Shown here: piece after piece, positions 8,591-17,340 of the stretch | How the letters are laid out: each line of letters opens with the position of its first letter | Numbering within the stretch: position 1 is the stretch's first letter | Notes under the pieces: generated by a model | Told to the model about the DNA's origin: nothing | Seen by the model: only the letters and a program-made list of their open reading frames with translations | Database searches by the model: none | DNA from: Streptomyces sp. NBC_00223 | GTDB lineage: Bacteria > Actinomycetota > Actinomycetes > Streptomycetales > Streptomycetaceae | Length of the DNA: 64,000 nucleotides | Direction of reading: 5' to 3' | Assembly: GCF_036199905.1 (NCBI RefSeq) | Contig: NZ_CP108109.1 | Coordinates: 7,656,001-7,720,000 of the forward strand | Program-made: the position numbers and the translations under genes

Positions 8591-8639
8591 AGTTCGTCCC
8601 CCAACCCCGACCCCGTGTCGGCGGGAATGGAGTCCCCCC

Positions 8640-10289
8640 ATGAACAACATCTCCCGGCGTTCGATGCTCTTCACACTCGGCGCGGCCGCCCTCGGCGTGG
8701 CCGGCTGCAGCAGCGGGGGCGGCAAATCGGACAAGGGAACGGACCTGTCGAAGAACAGAGTCGCCGCCATGGACAAGTTCGGCGTCGGCGAGCAGTTCAA
8801 GGCGACGGCACCGATCACCTTCACCACGCTGCTCAACGACAACCCGGGCTACCCGGAGAAGAAGAACTGGCTGTTCTGGTCCGAGCTGACCAAGCGCACC
8901 GGAGTGACGCTCCAGCCGACCGTGGTGCCGCTCAGCGACTACGAGAACAAGCGCAGCGTCATCATCGGCGCCGGCAACGCCCCGCTGCTGATCCCCAAGA
9001 CCTACCCCGGCCAGGAGGCCCCCTTCGTCGCATCCGGCGCGATCCTGCCGGTCAGCGAGTACGTCGACCTGATGCCCAACTTCAAGGACAAGGTCGCCAA
9101 GTGGAACCTCCAGGGTGACGTGGACACCCTGCGGCAGGACGACGGCAAGTACTACGTGCTCCCCGGGCTGCACGAGGACGTCTGGATCGACTACTCGCTG
9201 GCGATCCGCACCGACATCCTCGACGAACTCGGCCTGGACATCCCCAAGACCTGGGACGACCTGCACGCCGTGCTCAAGGCGATGAAGGCCGCGCACCCCG
9301 GCTCGTACCCGATGTCCGACCGGTGGAGCGTGCCGACCCCCGGCGGCCCCTTCCTGCAGACCCTCGGCCAGGCGTACGGCGCCGGCAACGGCGGCGGCTG
9401 GGGCTACGCGAACGCCACCTTCGACCCCGGTACCGGCAAGTTCGTCGTGACCGGCGCCATGGACCAGTACAAGCAGATGCTGGAGTTCGCGCACACCCTG
9501 GTGAAGGAGGGACTGCTCGACCCGGAGAGCTTCACCCAGAGCGACGACCAGGCGAGCGCCAAGTTCACCTCCGGCAAGTCCTTCGTGATCAGCACCAACG
9601 CGCAGGAACTGGTCAACACCTACCGCCCGGGCCTGGCCAAGAACGTCCCCAACGGCAAGGTCGTCAAGATCCCCGTGCTGGTCGGACCGGCCGGCGAGGT
9701 CAAGGTGGGCTCGCGGCTGGAGAACGGCCTCATGATCTCGAAGAAGGCGCGCGAGGGCGGGGACTTCGTCGCCCTGATGCAGTTCGTCGACTGGCTGTTC
9801 TACTCCGACGAGGGCCAGATCTTCGCCAAGTGGGGTGTCGAGGGCGTCACCTACACCCGTGACTCGGCCGGCGACTTCCACCTCACCAAGGACGTCGACT
9901 ACGTCGGGCTCAACCCGACGGCCACCAAGAAGCTGAACGCCGACTTCGGCTTCAGCAACGGCAACTTCGCCTACGGCGGCAGCACCCACCTGCTGGAGTC
10001 GACCTTCTCCGCCGAGGAGAAGGAGTTCCAGAAGGTGATGACCGCCAGGAAGACCCTCGCGGTGCCGCCGCCGCACCCGTTCAACGCCGACGAGCAGGAG
10101 CAGTCGGCCCTGTGGGACGCCCCGCTGAAGGACTACGTCATGCAGCAGACGCTCAAGTTCATCCTCGGCGACCGCGACCTGGGCGAGTGGGACTCCTACG
10201 TGGGCGAGCTGAAGGGCAAGAACGGCGACCGCTACATCGACCTCGTCAACACCTCCTACCAGCGCTTCAAGAAGCGTCAGCAGGGCTGA
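8640..10289 (+). CDS. Solute-binding lipoprotein of an oligosaccharide ABC importer (LipO type)
   Basis: 549 residues, the large LipO/YtcQ-type extracellular solute-binding protein. The N-terminus has a twin-arginine pair (SRRSM) and a lipobox ending at Cys23 (LGVAGC), so it should be exported and lipid-anchored. The segment ITFTTLLNDNPGYPEKKNWLFW near residue 58 and the later aromatic-rich WGYANATFDPGTGKFV block fit the family. ATG 8640 follows GGAG at a good distance. It should capture xylo-oligosaccharides for the two permeases just upstream. The exact ligand cannot be read from sequence. Confidence 0.9.
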   Translation: MNNISRRSMLFTLGAAALGVAGCSSGGGKSDKGTDLSKNRVAAMDKFGVGEQFKATAPITFTTLLNDNPGYPEKKNWLFWSELTKRTGVTLQPTVVPLSDYENKRSVIIGAGNAPLLIPKTYPGQEAPFVASGAILPVSEYVDLMPNFKDKVAKWNLQGDVDTLRQDDGKYYVLPGLHEDVWIDYSLAIRTDILDELGLDIPKTWDDLHAVLKAMKAAHPGSYPMSDRWSVPTPGGPFLQTLGQAYGAGNGGGWGYANATFDPGTGKFVVTGAMDQYKQMLEFAHTLVKEGLLDPESFTQSDDQASAKFTSGKSFVISTNAQELVNTYRPGLAKNVPNGKVVKIPVLVGPAGEVKVGSRLENGLMISKKAREGGDFVALMQFVDWLFYSDEGQIFAKWGVEGVTYTRDSAGDFHLTKDVDYVGLNPTATKKLNADFGFSNGNFAYGGSTHLLESTFSAEEKEFQKVMTARKTLAVPPPHPFNADEQEQSALWDAPLKDYVMQQTLKFILGDRDLGEWDSYVGELKGKNGDRYIDLVNTSYQRFKKRQQG

Positions 10290-10338
10290 TCCCCCCGTGG
10301 ATCAAGACCGGCCGGCACCAGACGTGAGGACCACCACC

Positions 10339-11886
10339 ATGCGCGTATCCGTTCCCGAGAGCCCTTCAGGACGGCTGTCCGACGCGTGGCGCCACTGCGT
10401 CGGGACCGGCCGGTTCGATCTCGCGCTGCGCCGCGACTACCAGGACTCGCTGGCCCTGCTCCAGCGGGAGATCGGCTTCCGGCACATCCGCGGCCACGGG
10501 CTGCTGAGCGACAACGTCGGTGTCCACCGGCCGTACACCCATCAGGGCGTACGGCGGGTGCGGCACTCCTTCACCTATGTCGACCAGGTGGTCGACGCCT
10601 ACCTCGAACTCGGCATCCGGCCCTTCGTGGAGCTGGGCTTCATGCCCTCCGGGCTGGCCTCCGGCGACCAGACGGTGTTCTGGTGGCAGGGCAATGTCAC
10701 CCCGCCCGCCGACTGGCGGGAATGGGCGGACCTGGTCCGCGGCACCCTACGCCACCTCGTCGACCGCTACGGGCTCGACGAGGTGCGCGGCTGGCCCGTC
10801 GAGGTGTGGAACGAGCCGAACCTCAAGGAGTTCTGGGCCGGAGCCGACCAGGACGCCTACCACCGCCTGTACGAGGTGACCGCCGCGGCCGTCAAGGACG
10901 TGGACGCCTCAATCCAGGTGGGCGGACCGGCGCTGGCCCCGGGCGCCGACGAGGAGTGGCTGGTCCGTTTCGCCGACTTCGTCGCCGACCGCGCCGTGCC
11001 CGTCGACTTCGTCAGCCGGCACGCGTACACCACCGGCCAGGCCCAGCACGTGCCCTTCGGGGTCCACCAGACCCTGGCCCCCGCCTCCGTGCTGCTGAAG
11101 CAGTTCGCCGCGCCGCGGCGGCAGTTGCGCGGGACCGCGCTCGCGGACCTGCCCGTGCACATCACCGAGTTCAACTCCTCCTACCGGCCCGACAACCCGC
11201 TCCACGACACGGCCCTGCACGCCGCCTATCTGGCACCGGTCGTGGCGGGCGGCGGCCAGCTGGTCGACTCCTTCTCCTACTGGACGTTCAGCGACATGTT
11301 CGAGGAGACCGGCATACCGACCGCCCTGTTCCACGGCGGATTCGGCCTGCTGACCCACCGTCAGATCAAGAAGCCCACCTACCACCTGTACGCGTTCATG
11401 GCCCGGATGGGCGAACTGCTGCTGTCCCGCGGCCCCGACCATCTCGTGACGCGGCACCCGGACGGCCGGGTCACCGTGCTCGCCTGGGCCCCGGTGGACG
11501 TCACCGGGCGGGACCCGGTCGACGCGCACACCGTCCGGCTGTCGGTCCCGGTGACGGCGCCGGGGACCTCCTCGGTCTACGCGCAGCGCTCCTCGGTCGG
11601 GGAGGAGGCCGGCAACGCCTGGGCCGCCTGGTGCGAGATGGGCCGGCCCCGATCGCCCGGCGCGCGGCAACTCGACGCGCTGCGGGAGGCCGCGGAGCCC
11701 GCCCGCACCCACCGCGCCCTGCCGGTCGACGCGGGCCGCGTCGACTGCGATCTGACCCTCGGCCGCCACGAGGTGACGCTGCTGGAGCTGACCCCCGTCA
11801 CCGACGAGACACCCCCGTGGTGGGACGACCGCCGGCTGCTCGGCCTGAACCCCGCCGAGGGCAACGGGCAGGGAGGCGCGGCATGA
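10339..11886 (+). CDS. GH39 beta-xylosidase
   Basis: 515 residues of glycoside hydrolase family 39. The acid/base glutamate is Glu159 in WNEPN and the nucleophile is Glu277 in HITEFNSS, both in the expected order and spacing. The early segment GFRHIRGHGLLSDNVGV is also characteristic of GH39 xylosidases. There is no signal peptide, so it should cleave xylose from oligosaccharides in the cytoplasm after import. ATG 10339 has GAGGA eight bases upstream; an earlier GTG at 10297 lacks a good site. Its stop overlaps the start of the next gene (ATGA). GH39 also includes alpha-L-iduronidases, but these neighbours favour xylosidase. Confidence 0.9.
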   Translation: MRVSVPESPSGRLSDAWRHCVGTGRFDLALRRDYQDSLALLQREIGFRHIRGHGLLSDNVGVHRPYTHQGVRRVRHSFTYVDQVVDAYLELGIRPFVELGFMPSGLASGDQTVFWWQGNVTPPADWREWADLVRGTLRHLVDRYGLDEVRGWPVEVWNEPNLKEFWAGADQDAYHRLYEVTAAAVKDVDASIQVGGPALAPGADEEWLVRFADFVADRAVPVDFVSRHAYTTGQAQHVPFGVHQTLAPASVLLKQFAAPRRQLRGTALADLPVHITEFNSSYRPDNPLHDTALHAAYLAPVVAGGGQLVDSFSYWTFSDMFEETGIPTALFHGGFGLLTHRQIKKPTYHLYAFMARMGELLLSRGPDHLVTRHPDGRVTVLAWAPVDVTGRDPVDAHTVRLSVPVTAPGTSSVYAQRSSVGEEAGNAWAAWCEMGRPRSPGARQLDALREAAEPARTHRALPVDAGRVDCDLTLGRHEVTLLELTPVTDETPPWWDDRRLLGLNPAEGNGQGGAA

Positions 11887-12572
11887 GCGGTACGTCCGCG
11901 GCCCGCAGGGAGTTCGGCGAAGGGCCGCTGTCCCGGGCCGCGGCCCTGGTCTACAGCCTGCTGGCCCTCGAAGTCCTGCTGCTGGTCTCCAACGCGCCCG
12001 GCCTTGTCCTGCTCGGGCTGCTGGACCGGGACGCCGGCAACCTCCCGCTGGCCGCGGCCTGCGCGCTGCCGGCCGGCCCGGCGTGGTCGGCGGCCCTCTA
12101 CGCGTGGCACCACCGGGGCCGCGACCTCGCGGATCTCCACCCCGCGCGGGCGTACTGGCGCGGCTACCGGATCAACTGGCGGGAAGTCCTGAAGGTCTGG
12201 GCCCCGTGGCTGGCCGCCATGGCACTGATCGGGACCGTCCTCACCCACCCGGACGAGGCCGGCGTCCCCGGCTGGTGGACCGGACTGCTCGCGGTCGTCG
12301 CGGCGGTGTCGGCGCTGTGGGTGACCAACGCCGTGGTGATCACCTCGCTGTTCACCTTCAAGGCCGTCGACACCGCGCGCCTGGCCGGGTACTTCCTGGT
12401 GCGCTCGGTCCGCGGCACGGCCGGCCATCTGTGCGTCCTGGCCGCCGCCGTCGCCGTCACGGCGGCCGGCGCCCAGACCGTACCGCTCCTGCTCGCGTCG
12501 GTGCTCACCGCCGCGACCCTGCTCAACTGCCGGCCGATGACCGCCGAGATCCGGGAGGAGTTCACCGTATGA
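11883..12572 (+). CDS. YesL-type (DUF624) membrane protein
   Basis: 229 residues with about five predicted membrane helices. It fits the DUF624/YesL family, which is found beside LplB/YtcP-type sugar importers and glycosidases in many bacteria. The role of the family is unknown; an accessory part in oligosaccharide uptake is the usual guess. The start overlaps the GH39 stop (ATGA) and the stop overlaps the GH42 start (ATGA). It is therefore embedded in one coupled operon. Confidence 0.75.
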   Translation: MSGTSAARREFGEGPLSRAAALVYSLLALEVLLLVSNAPGLVLLGLLDRDAGNLPLAAACALPAGPAWSAALYAWHHRGRDLADLHPARAYWRGYRINWREVLKVWAPWLAAMALIGTVLTHPDEAGVPGWWTGLLAVVAAVSALWVTNAVVITSLFTFKAVDTARLAGYFLVRSVRGTAGHLCVLAAAVAVTAAGAQTVPLLLASVLTAATLLNCRPMTAEIREEFTV

Positions 12573-14602
12573 GCGCGCCCGTCACCCCCGGCACACCCTT
12601 CGGCGGCGACTACAACCCCGAGCAGTGGCCACCGGACGTGTGGAAGGAGGACTACCGGCTCTTCGACGCCGCGCACATCGACACCGTCACCCTCGGCGTC
12701 TTCACCTGGGCCACGACCCAGCCCGCCGAGGACGTCCTCGACTTCTCCGTCCTGGACCGGATCGTCGCCGAGGCCGCCGCGCACGGCCGCCGGATCTGCC
12801 TGGCCACCGGCACCGCGGCGCACCCGGCGTGGCTGGCCCGCGCGTACCCCGAGGTGACCCGGACCGACTTCGAGGGCCGCCGGCACCGCTACGGGCAGCG
12901 GCACAACTCCTGCCCCAGCTCACCGGTCTTCCGCCGGCTGTCCGCGAGGATCGCGGGCCGCATCGCCGAGCGGTACGCGGACCACCCCTCGCTGATCGCC
13001 TGGCACATCGGCAACGAGTACGGCGGCGCGTGCTACTGCGAGCTGTGCGGCGCGGCGTTCCGCCGCTGGCTGCGCGAGAGGTACCCGACCCTGGACGCGC
13101 TCAACACCGCCTGGTGCACCGCCTTCTGGTCGCACACCTTCCACGACTGGGACGAGATCGAGCCGCCGTCCGCGCTGACCGAGCACTGGCGCGGCCCGGA
13201 CCACACCGCGTTCCAGGGCATCACCCTGGACTATCTGCGGTTCATGTCCGACGCGATGCTCACCAACTTCCGTGACGAGAAGGCGGCCGTCCGCAGGCAC
13301 AGCGCCGTACCCGTCACCACGAACTTCATGGGCATGTACCGGCCGATCGACTACCACCGCTGGGCACCCCACCTCGACTTCGCCTCCTGGGACAACTACC
13401 CGCCGCAGGACGCGCCCCCGGCCTGGGCGGCGCTGAGCCACGACCTGATGCGCGGGCTCAAGGACGGCGGGCCGTTCTGGCTGATGGAGCAGACCCCCGG
13501 CACGACCGCGTGCCGCGACGTCAATCCGCTCAAGCGGCCCGGCGTGATGCGGCTGTGGAGCTGGCAGGCCGTCGCGCACGGCGCCGACGCCGTCCTCTTC
13601 TTCCAGATGCGCGCCTCCCGGGGAGCCAGCGAGAAGTACCACGGCGCCGTCATCGGTCACGCCGGCCGGGACGACACCCGGGTCTTCCGCGAAGTGGCCG
13701 CGCTCGGCGCGGAGTTGAAACGCCTCGGCACGGTGGCGCTGGGCGCCCGCACCCCGGCCGAGGTCGCCCTGCTCTTCGACTGGGACAGCTGGTGGGCGCT
13801 GGAGATCTCCGACGGCCCCTCCCGGCTGGTCCGCTACCAGCAGGTCGTCCTCGCCTACTACCGCGCGCTGTGGGAGGCGGGCGTGGACGTCGACGTCGTC
13901 CCGGTGACCGCGGACCTGTCCCGCTACGCTGTGGTCGTCGCGCCCGCGCTGCACATGGTCAAGGGCGATCTGGCCGCACGTCTCGAGGACATGGCGCGGC
14001 GCGGCGGATCGGTACTGACCACCTTCCTCTCCGGGCGGGTGGACGAGAACGACAACGCCTTCCTGACGGACGTACCGGGACCGCTCGGCCCGCTGATGGG
14101 CGTCCGCGTCGACGAATGGGACGCCCGCGGGCCGGAGTTCGTCAACCCGGTGCGGCTGGCCGCGGGCGCCGGCGGCGTACTGGAGGCGGAGGCGCGGCTG
14201 GTGTTCGAGCTGGTCCTCCCGCAGGGCGCCGAGGTGATCGGCACCTATCAGGAGGACTTCTACGCGGGCTCGCCCGCCGTCGCCAGGAACAGCTTCGGCG
14301 CGGGCCACGGCTGGTACGTCGCCGCCGGGCTCGACCAGGCGGGCGTCGGCTGGGTCGTCCGCCAGGTGCTCGACACCCACGGCATCGCTGGGCGCCACCC
14401 CGGTCTGCCCGAACTGGAGTCCGCCGCGCGGGTCGCCCCGGACGGCACGCGGCTGCTGTTCCTGCTCAACCACGCCGCCGAGTCCGTCGAGGCGCCGGCC
14501 GGGGCGGACGGCGTCGACCTGCTCACCGGCGAGCGGGTGACGGCGGGACGGCCGGTCCGGCTGGAGGCGTACGGGGTGCGGGTGCTGCGCGAGGACGGCT
14601 GA
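12569..14602 (+). CDS. GH42 beta-galactosidase / alpha-L-arabinopyranosidase-like enzyme
   Basis: 677 residues, normal for GH42. It starts with the family word GGDYNPEQWP. The acid/base is Glu150 in WHIGNEYGG and the nucleophile is Glu307 in LMEQTPG. Cys115, Cys155, Cys157 and Cys160 match the zinc-binding cluster known in GH42 structures. The trimerisation domain (about 400-600) and the small C-terminal beta domain follow. There is no signal peptide. In a xylan operon it may remove galactosyl or arabinopyranosyl side groups and not act on lactose. The ATG overlaps the DUF624 stop. Confidence 0.9.
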   Translation: MSAPVTPGTPFGGDYNPEQWPPDVWKEDYRLFDAAHIDTVTLGVFTWATTQPAEDVLDFSVLDRIVAEAAAHGRRICLATGTAAHPAWLARAYPEVTRTDFEGRRHRYGQRHNSCPSSPVFRRLSARIAGRIAERYADHPSLIAWHIGNEYGGACYCELCGAAFRRWLRERYPTLDALNTAWCTAFWSHTFHDWDEIEPPSALTEHWRGPDHTAFQGITLDYLRFMSDAMLTNFRDEKAAVRRHSAVPVTTNFMGMYRPIDYHRWAPHLDFASWDNYPPQDAPPAWAALSHDLMRGLKDGGPFWLMEQTPGTTACRDVNPLKRPGVMRLWSWQAVAHGADAVLFFQMRASRGASEKYHGAVIGHAGRDDTRVFREVAALGAELKRLGTVALGARTPAEVALLFDWDSWWALEISDGPSRLVRYQQVVLAYYRALWEAGVDVDVVPVTADLSRYAVVVAPALHMVKGDLAARLEDMARRGGSVLTTFLSGRVDENDNAFLTDVPGPLGPLMGVRVDEWDARGPEFVNPVRLAAGAGGVLEAEARLVFELVLPQGAEVIGTYQEDFYAGSPAVARNSFGAGHGWYVAAGLDQAGVGWVVRQVLDTHGIAGRHPGLPELESAARVAPDGTRLLFLLNHAAESVEAPAGADGVDLLTGERVTAGRPVRLEAYGVRVLREDG

Positions 14603-14673
14603 CTGGCCGGCGGAGCGCCGGGCCGGCCGTGTGCCCCGCCGGAACGCCGACCGGACGGCCGTGTGCCGCGCCG

Positions 14674-16779
14674 TTACGGGATCAGGCGCCCATGGGCGTC
14701 CGGCACCCCCGACTTGCGCAGGAAGTACGCGTTGACCTGGTCGCGCCACTCCCGCGCGCACCGCAGCTGCTCGTCGAGCCGCTCCCGCACCCGGGTGTGC
14801 AGCCCGGCGTCGACCAGCCCGGTCCCCGCCAGCTCCGCCCACGTCGACCGTGCCCGCTCGACCTCCGCGACGCCCGCGAAGTGCGTGTCGTAGATGTGCT
14901 GGACGACCGTGGCCCCGGAGGCCAGCACATGCCCGTACGGGACGTGGTGGAAGAACAGCAGCAGCTCGTCCGGGCACTCCCGCACCGACTCGTAGACCTC
15001 CGACCACGGCGCCGGGTACTGCCCGCTGAACCCCGTGCCCGTCGCCCGGGTCCGGTCCACGCCCACGCCGTCCCGGTCGGCGCGGTGGTACGTGCCCCAC
15101 GGCGTGTACTCGTATCCGTCCACGTCGGGGCCGTAGTGGTGGCCCGGGCGGACCATGAAGCCGACGCCGAGCGGCGCGGTGTAGCGCTCGTACGTGCGCC
15201 ACGAGTCGTCCATCACGGCGTGCAGGGCGCGACGCAGCGGCCCGGGGTCGCCGGACACCAGCGGCACGAAGGTCAGATCGATCCACTCGTCCAGGACGGC
15301 GAGCGGATCGGCCCGCGGCGCCCACGCGAGCCGGCCGAAGGCGTAGAGATTGGCCTGCGCGAGCGGATGGCCGGTCCAGTACGGGTCGTCGCCGACATTG
15401 GAGACCGCGACCATGCCGCCGCCGGACGCGGGGTCTGCGGCCAGCGACGCCACCGTCCGCCCCCGGGGCCCCCACGGCCGGAACCCCAGCACCTCGCTCC
15501 ACATCGGGCCCAGGTAACACACGTGCTGCTGCTGGCCGGTGTACTCCTGCGTCACCTGGAGCTCCACCGCCAGCCGGGTGTTCGGCATCGCGGCGATCAC
15601 CGGGGACACGGGCTCGCGCGTCTGGAAGTCCATCGGACCGTGCTTGACCTGGAGCACGACATTCGGGTCGAACTCCCCGTCCAGCGGCGCGAAGTGGTCG
15701 TGGGCGGCGCGGGCCCGGTCGGTGGACCGGTCCTGCCAGTCCTGCCGGTGGTTGTAGACGAAGGCGCGCCAGTGGACTTCGCCGCCGAAGGGCGCGAGTG
15801 CCCGCGCGAGCATGTTGGCGCCGTCGGCGTGGCTGCGCCCGTAGGTGAACGGGCCCGGTTGGCCCTCCGAGTCGGCCTTGACCACATAGCCGCCGAAGTC
15901 CGGGATCGTCCGGTAGACCTCGGCGGTGGTCCGCGCCCACCAGGCCCGTACGTCCGCGTCCAGCGGATCGGCGGTCGGCAGCCCGTCGAGGACGACCGGC
16001 GAGGCGAAGCCGACGGACAGGTGCAGCCGTATCCCGTAGGGGCGGAAGACGTCCGCGAGGGCGGCGACGTCCGGGAGCCGGTCGGTCAGCAGGTGGGACT
16101 CGGCGGCGTGCACATTGACGTTGTTGACCGCGACCGCGTTGATCCCGCTCGCCGCGAGGAGCCGTGCGTACGCCCGGACCCGGGGCAGATCGCCGCGCGG
16201 GCCGCCGTCCCGCCAGAAGATCGACCCGCCGGAGTAGCCGCGTTCGACGGCGCCCATCACCGGGTGGACGTCGAGGTTGTCCCAGTGGTCCAGCATCCGG
16301 GTGCGCAGGGCCGGGCGGTGCGCCTCGGCGGGTCGGTCGCCGCCGAACGCCGCCTCGCCGAGCCGGATCACGTGGAAGAGGCCGTGGAGCAGCCCGGCCG
16401 GCCGGTCCGCGAGCACCACGGTGACGGCGGAGCGGCGGGCGAGCAGAAAGCCCTCGTCGCCGATCGGCTCGGCGTCCTGGGCCGCGCGGTGGTCGGCCAG
16501 GACGGCTGAGGCCTCGGGGGAGGCGGGCTGGGCCGAGGAGAGGGCGAAGACCAGGTCGTACGGTTCCGCGGCCTCGGGGAAGGGTGCCGGTCCGGTCGTG
16601 GGGCCCGCTGCGGGGACGCGGTCCGCTCGGCCGCCGTACGCGGCGCAGGCCTGTGCCGCCTCCTCGTACACCGTGTCGGCGAGCGGTCCGGCGCCGTGCA
16701 CCAGCACCCGGCGGGAGCCGAGCGCCCGGAAAGCCTCCGGTGGCAGCCAGGCCGCGTGTATTCCGGTTTGTGCGTCCAT
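14674..16779 (-). CDS. aguA: GH67 alpha-glucuronidase
   Basis: 701 residues, the normal size of glycoside hydrolase family 67. GFGGYVVKADSEGQPGP-type sequence near residue 300 carries the catalytic acid region. Further family words are RALHAVMDDSWRTYERYTAPLG and LLFFHHVPYGHVL toward the C-terminus. The enzyme removes 4-O-methyl-glucuronic acid from the non-reducing end of xylo-oligosaccharides in the cytoplasm; no signal peptide is seen. ATG 16779 gives the typical N-terminus although its ribosome site is weak. It converges on the GH42 gene (71 bp apart) and has its own operator upstream at 16903. Confidence 0.93.
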   Translation of the reverse strand: MDAQTGIHAAWLPPEAFRALGSRRVLVHGAGPLADTVYEEAAQACAAYGGRADRVPAAGPTTGPAPFPEAAEPYDLVFALSSAQPASPEASAVLADHRAAQDAEPIGDEGFLLARRSAVTVVLADRPAGLLHGLFHVIRLGEAAFGGDRPAEAHRPALRTRMLDHWDNLDVHPVMGAVERGYSGGSIFWRDGGPRGDLPRVRAYARLLAASGINAVAVNNVNVHAAESHLLTDRLPDVAALADVFRPYGIRLHLSVGFASPVVLDGLPTADPLDADVRAWWARTTAEVYRTIPDFGGYVVKADSEGQPGPFTYGRSHADGANMLARALAPFGGEVHWRAFVYNHRQDWQDRSTDRARAAHDHFAPLDGEFDPNVVLQVKHGPMDFQTREPVSPVIAAMPNTRLAVELQVTQEYTGQQQHVCYLGPMWSEVLGFRPWGPRGRTVASLAADPASGGGMVAVSNVGDDPYWTGHPLAQANLYAFGRLAWAPRADPLAVLDEWIDLTFVPLVSGDPGPLRRALHAVMDDSWRTYERYTAPLGVGFMVRPGHHYGPDVDGYEYTPWGTYHRADRDGVGVDRTRATGTGFSGQYPAPWSEVYESVRECPDELLLFFHHVPYGHVLASGATVVQHIYDTHFAGVAEVERARSTWAELAGTGLVDAGLHTRVRERLDEQLRCAREWRDQVNAYFLRKSGVPDAHGRLIP

Positions 16780-16902
16780 AGTCAGGCAATTCCCGTCTCG
16801 CTCGCACTCCGGCCGTCGGCGCGTCGGCCCGGCAGGGAATCTACAGAATGCGCGGAGAAAAGGAAACGCCGAGGTCGCCCCTGGTGCAAGGCCGTTGGCC
16901 TT

Positions 16903-16914
16903 CGAAAAGTTTCG
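16903..16914. promoter_or_regulatory. Variant CGAAA-AG-TTTCG operator of the alpha-glucuronidase gene
   Basis: CGAAAAGTTTCG, one base longer between the half-sites than the two copies at 6365 and 6531. It lies 124 bp upstream of the GH67 start, in a 207-bp stretch with no other gene. It links this separate transcript to the xylan regulon. Confidence 0.65.
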
Positions 16915-16986
16915 ACCGCGGGGTGGTGGCGGGGAGAAAAGGGAATTCACGCCGGGCGGTATTCCGTGAAGGCCCGGGCGCCGGGA

Positions 16987-17172
16987 TCAGTGCGAGTGGC
17001 TGCCGATGTAGAACAGGAGCCACAGGAAACCGGCCAGCAGGTGGCCCACGACGACGTAGACGAACACCCGCAGCGCGACCCCGCGGCCCTTCCAGCGCTC
17101 GGTGCCGCCTCCGATGTATGTCTCCGCCGGTGCGGGCGTCTCGACGGGTTCGTCCTCGGCGGCCCTGGTCAC
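16987..17172 (-). CDS. DUF6126-type small membrane protein
   Basis: 61 residues. A polar N-terminal half is followed by one hydrophobic segment (VALRVFVYVVVGHLLAGFLW) near the C-terminus and a short His-rich tail. This is the layout of the small DUF6126 proteins found next to XRE regulators in Streptomyces. GTG 17172 is preferred because GAGGGGAG lies a few bases upstream; longer starts give a low-complexity extension. Function unknown. The promoter region upstream carries CAATT/AATTG half-sites that may bind the neighbouring regulator. Confidence 0.7.
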   Translation of the reverse strand: MTRAAEDEPVETPAPAETYIGGGTERWKGRGVALRVFVYVVVGHLLAGFLWLLFYIGSHSH

Positions 17173-17235
17173 TTGCGCTCCCCTCGTCTGTCCCGCACGG
17201 CGCCGCGCCGCCGGTCGGGCGGCCGCGACCACTGC

Positions 17236-17276
17236 ATCATACGGCAATTAAGGAATTGCGAACTTCTTCAATTGCC
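17236..17276 (-). promoter_or_regulatory. AT-rich promoter/operator of the DUF6126 gene
   Basis: On the minus strand TATGAT (17241-17236) is a good -10. Just upstream lies a perfect CAATT-AAGG-AATTG inverted repeat (17245-17258), plus a further AATTGCC half-site at 17270-17276 pairing with GGCAATT at 17243. The patch stands out in GC-rich DNA. The adjacent XRE protein is the obvious candidate to bind it. Confidence 0.5.
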
Positions 17277-17340
17277 TCGGGGTGCGGCCGTGCGGACGCC
17301 GTACACGTTCGAGCGGCCGGCGAGGCGGGGACGTGTCACG

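Noticed and set aside
12920..16807. Minus-strand open frame of 1295 codons spanning GH42 and GH67
   Set aside because: It lies antisense to GH42 and out of frame with GH67; no family motifs and abnormal codon positions.
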